Assembly: GCA_002352215.1 (NCBI GenBank)
Contig: DEIB01000012.1
Coordinates: forward strand, 1-13,113
Length of the DNA stretch: 13,113 bases
From: Chthonomonas sp. UBA2785
GTDB lineage: Bacteria; Armatimonadota; Fimbriimonadia; Fimbriimonadales; Fimbriimonadaceae
Reading direction: 5' to 3'
Part shown: piece by piece, positions 12,758 to 13,113 of the stretch
Layout of the letters: every line of letters begins with the position of its first letter
Numbering within the stretch: position 1 is the first letter of the stretch
Position numbers and translations under genes: made by a program
Notes under the pieces: model-generated
What the model was told of the DNA's origin: nothing
Seen by the model: the letters and a program-made list of their open reading frames with translations, nothing else
The model's database searches: none

Positions 12758-13113
12758 ATGCCTCACATTCAAGTTCTCGATACCACCGAAAACTACGCTC
12801 GCTTTGTGCTGGAGCCGCTGGAACGCGGTTACGGCCAAACGATCGGCAACGCGCTGCGCCGGGTGCTGCTTAGCTCCATCCCGGGGGCGGCCGTGGCTGC
12901 CATCAAGATCGATCGGGTTTTCCACGAGTTTGGGACGATCCCCGGAGCGAAGGAAGACGTCACCGAACTGATCCTGAACTTGCGCGAACTGGCCATTGCC
13001 GTTGACCCCGACCACGAAGACGATGAGCTCGTGCTGAAGGTGGACGTGCAGGGTCCGGGCCGCGTGACCGGTGCCGACCTCATTTGCCCCGAAGGCGTCG
13101 AGATCCGCAACCC
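12758..13113 (+). CDS. rpoA: RNA polymerase alpha subunit, N-terminal part (cut by window edge)
   Basis: 118 complete codons of the alpha N-terminal domain. The dimerisation and assembly motif GYGQTIGNALRRVLLSSIPG (28-47) is diagnostic; then AIKIDRVFHEFGTIPGAKED and LILNLREL follow. The alpha N-terminal domain dimerises and nucleates the polymerase core; the C-terminal DNA-binding domain lies beyond the edge. The 25 bp before the ATG are pyrimidine-rich and lack a Shine-Dalgarno sequence. It is adjacent to rpsK with no rpsD between. Confidence 0.97.
   Translation, partial: MPHIQVLDTTENYARFVLEPLERGYGQTIGNALRRVLLSSIPGAAVAAIKIDRVFHEFGTIPGAKEDVTELILNLRELAIAVDPDHEDDELVLKVDVQGPGRVTGADLICPEGVEIRN

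Noticed and set aside
1..13113. CRISPR array, transposase, tRNA, rRNA or phage genes
   Set aside because: No regularly spaced repeats, terminal inverted repeats with transposase, cloverleaf-like segments or phage proteins were seen on either strand.

Overview
The window is a GC-rich (roughly 60-65% by eye) bacterial chromosomal segment that is almost fully coding. The ribosomal-protein, SecY, Adk, Map and IF-1 sequences are clearly bacterial. The mix of features (zinc-type S14, zinc-LID adenylate kinase, an ANTAR response regulator, family-4 uracil-DNA glycosylase, a promoter fitting leaderless transcription, no rpsD between rpsK and rpoA) does not fit Proteobacteria. It would suit Armatimonadota (Fimbriimonadia-like) or another deep Terrabacteria lineage. 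This placement is an inference that I cannot verify here.

Region A (1-2583, minus strand) is a tight gene string read leftwards: an ANTAR response regulator, a HIT-family nucleotide phosphorylase/hydrolase, a family-4 Fe-S uracil-DNA glycosylase, and a fused NanE-ROK kinase for N-acetylmannosamine metabolism that runs off the left edge. Gaps are 4 bp or less, or the genes overlap.

Region B (2584-2685) is a 102-bp divergent promoter region. Rightwards it has an extended -10 placed exactly where a leaderless mRNA would begin at the ATG. Leftwards it has a -10 and a short leader with two mutually exclusive hairpins over the ribosome-binding site of the regulator.

Region C (2686-5381, plus strand) is a catabolic operon: a conserved-looking protein of unknown function, fumarylacetoacetase (last step of tyrosine/homogentisate degradation), and an isochorismatase-family hydrolase.

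Region D (5382-5610) is a 229-bp non-coding leader with two clear hairpins and a purine tract.

Region E (5611-13113) is the second half of the spc operon plus the alpha operon: rpsN-rpsH-rplF-rplR-rpsE-rpmD-rplO-secY-adk-map-infA, a 239-bp non-coding gap, then rpmJ-rpsM-rpsK-rpoA (cut by the right edge). These genes supply ribosomal subunits, the Sec translocon pore, nucleotide balance, N-terminal methionine removal, initiation factor 1 and the RNA polymerase alpha subunit. The cluster is odd in starting at rpsN directly after catabolic genes, with no rplN-rplX-rplE upstream. L30 has a long Lys/Ala/Glu-rich tail and IF-1 a basic N-terminal extension. No mobile element, CRISPR array, tRNA or rRNA was seen. 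The content is mainly core housekeeping. I found no complete undescribed system; the best leads are the structured leaders, the unknown protein beside fumarylacetoacetase and the altered ribosomal-cluster layout.
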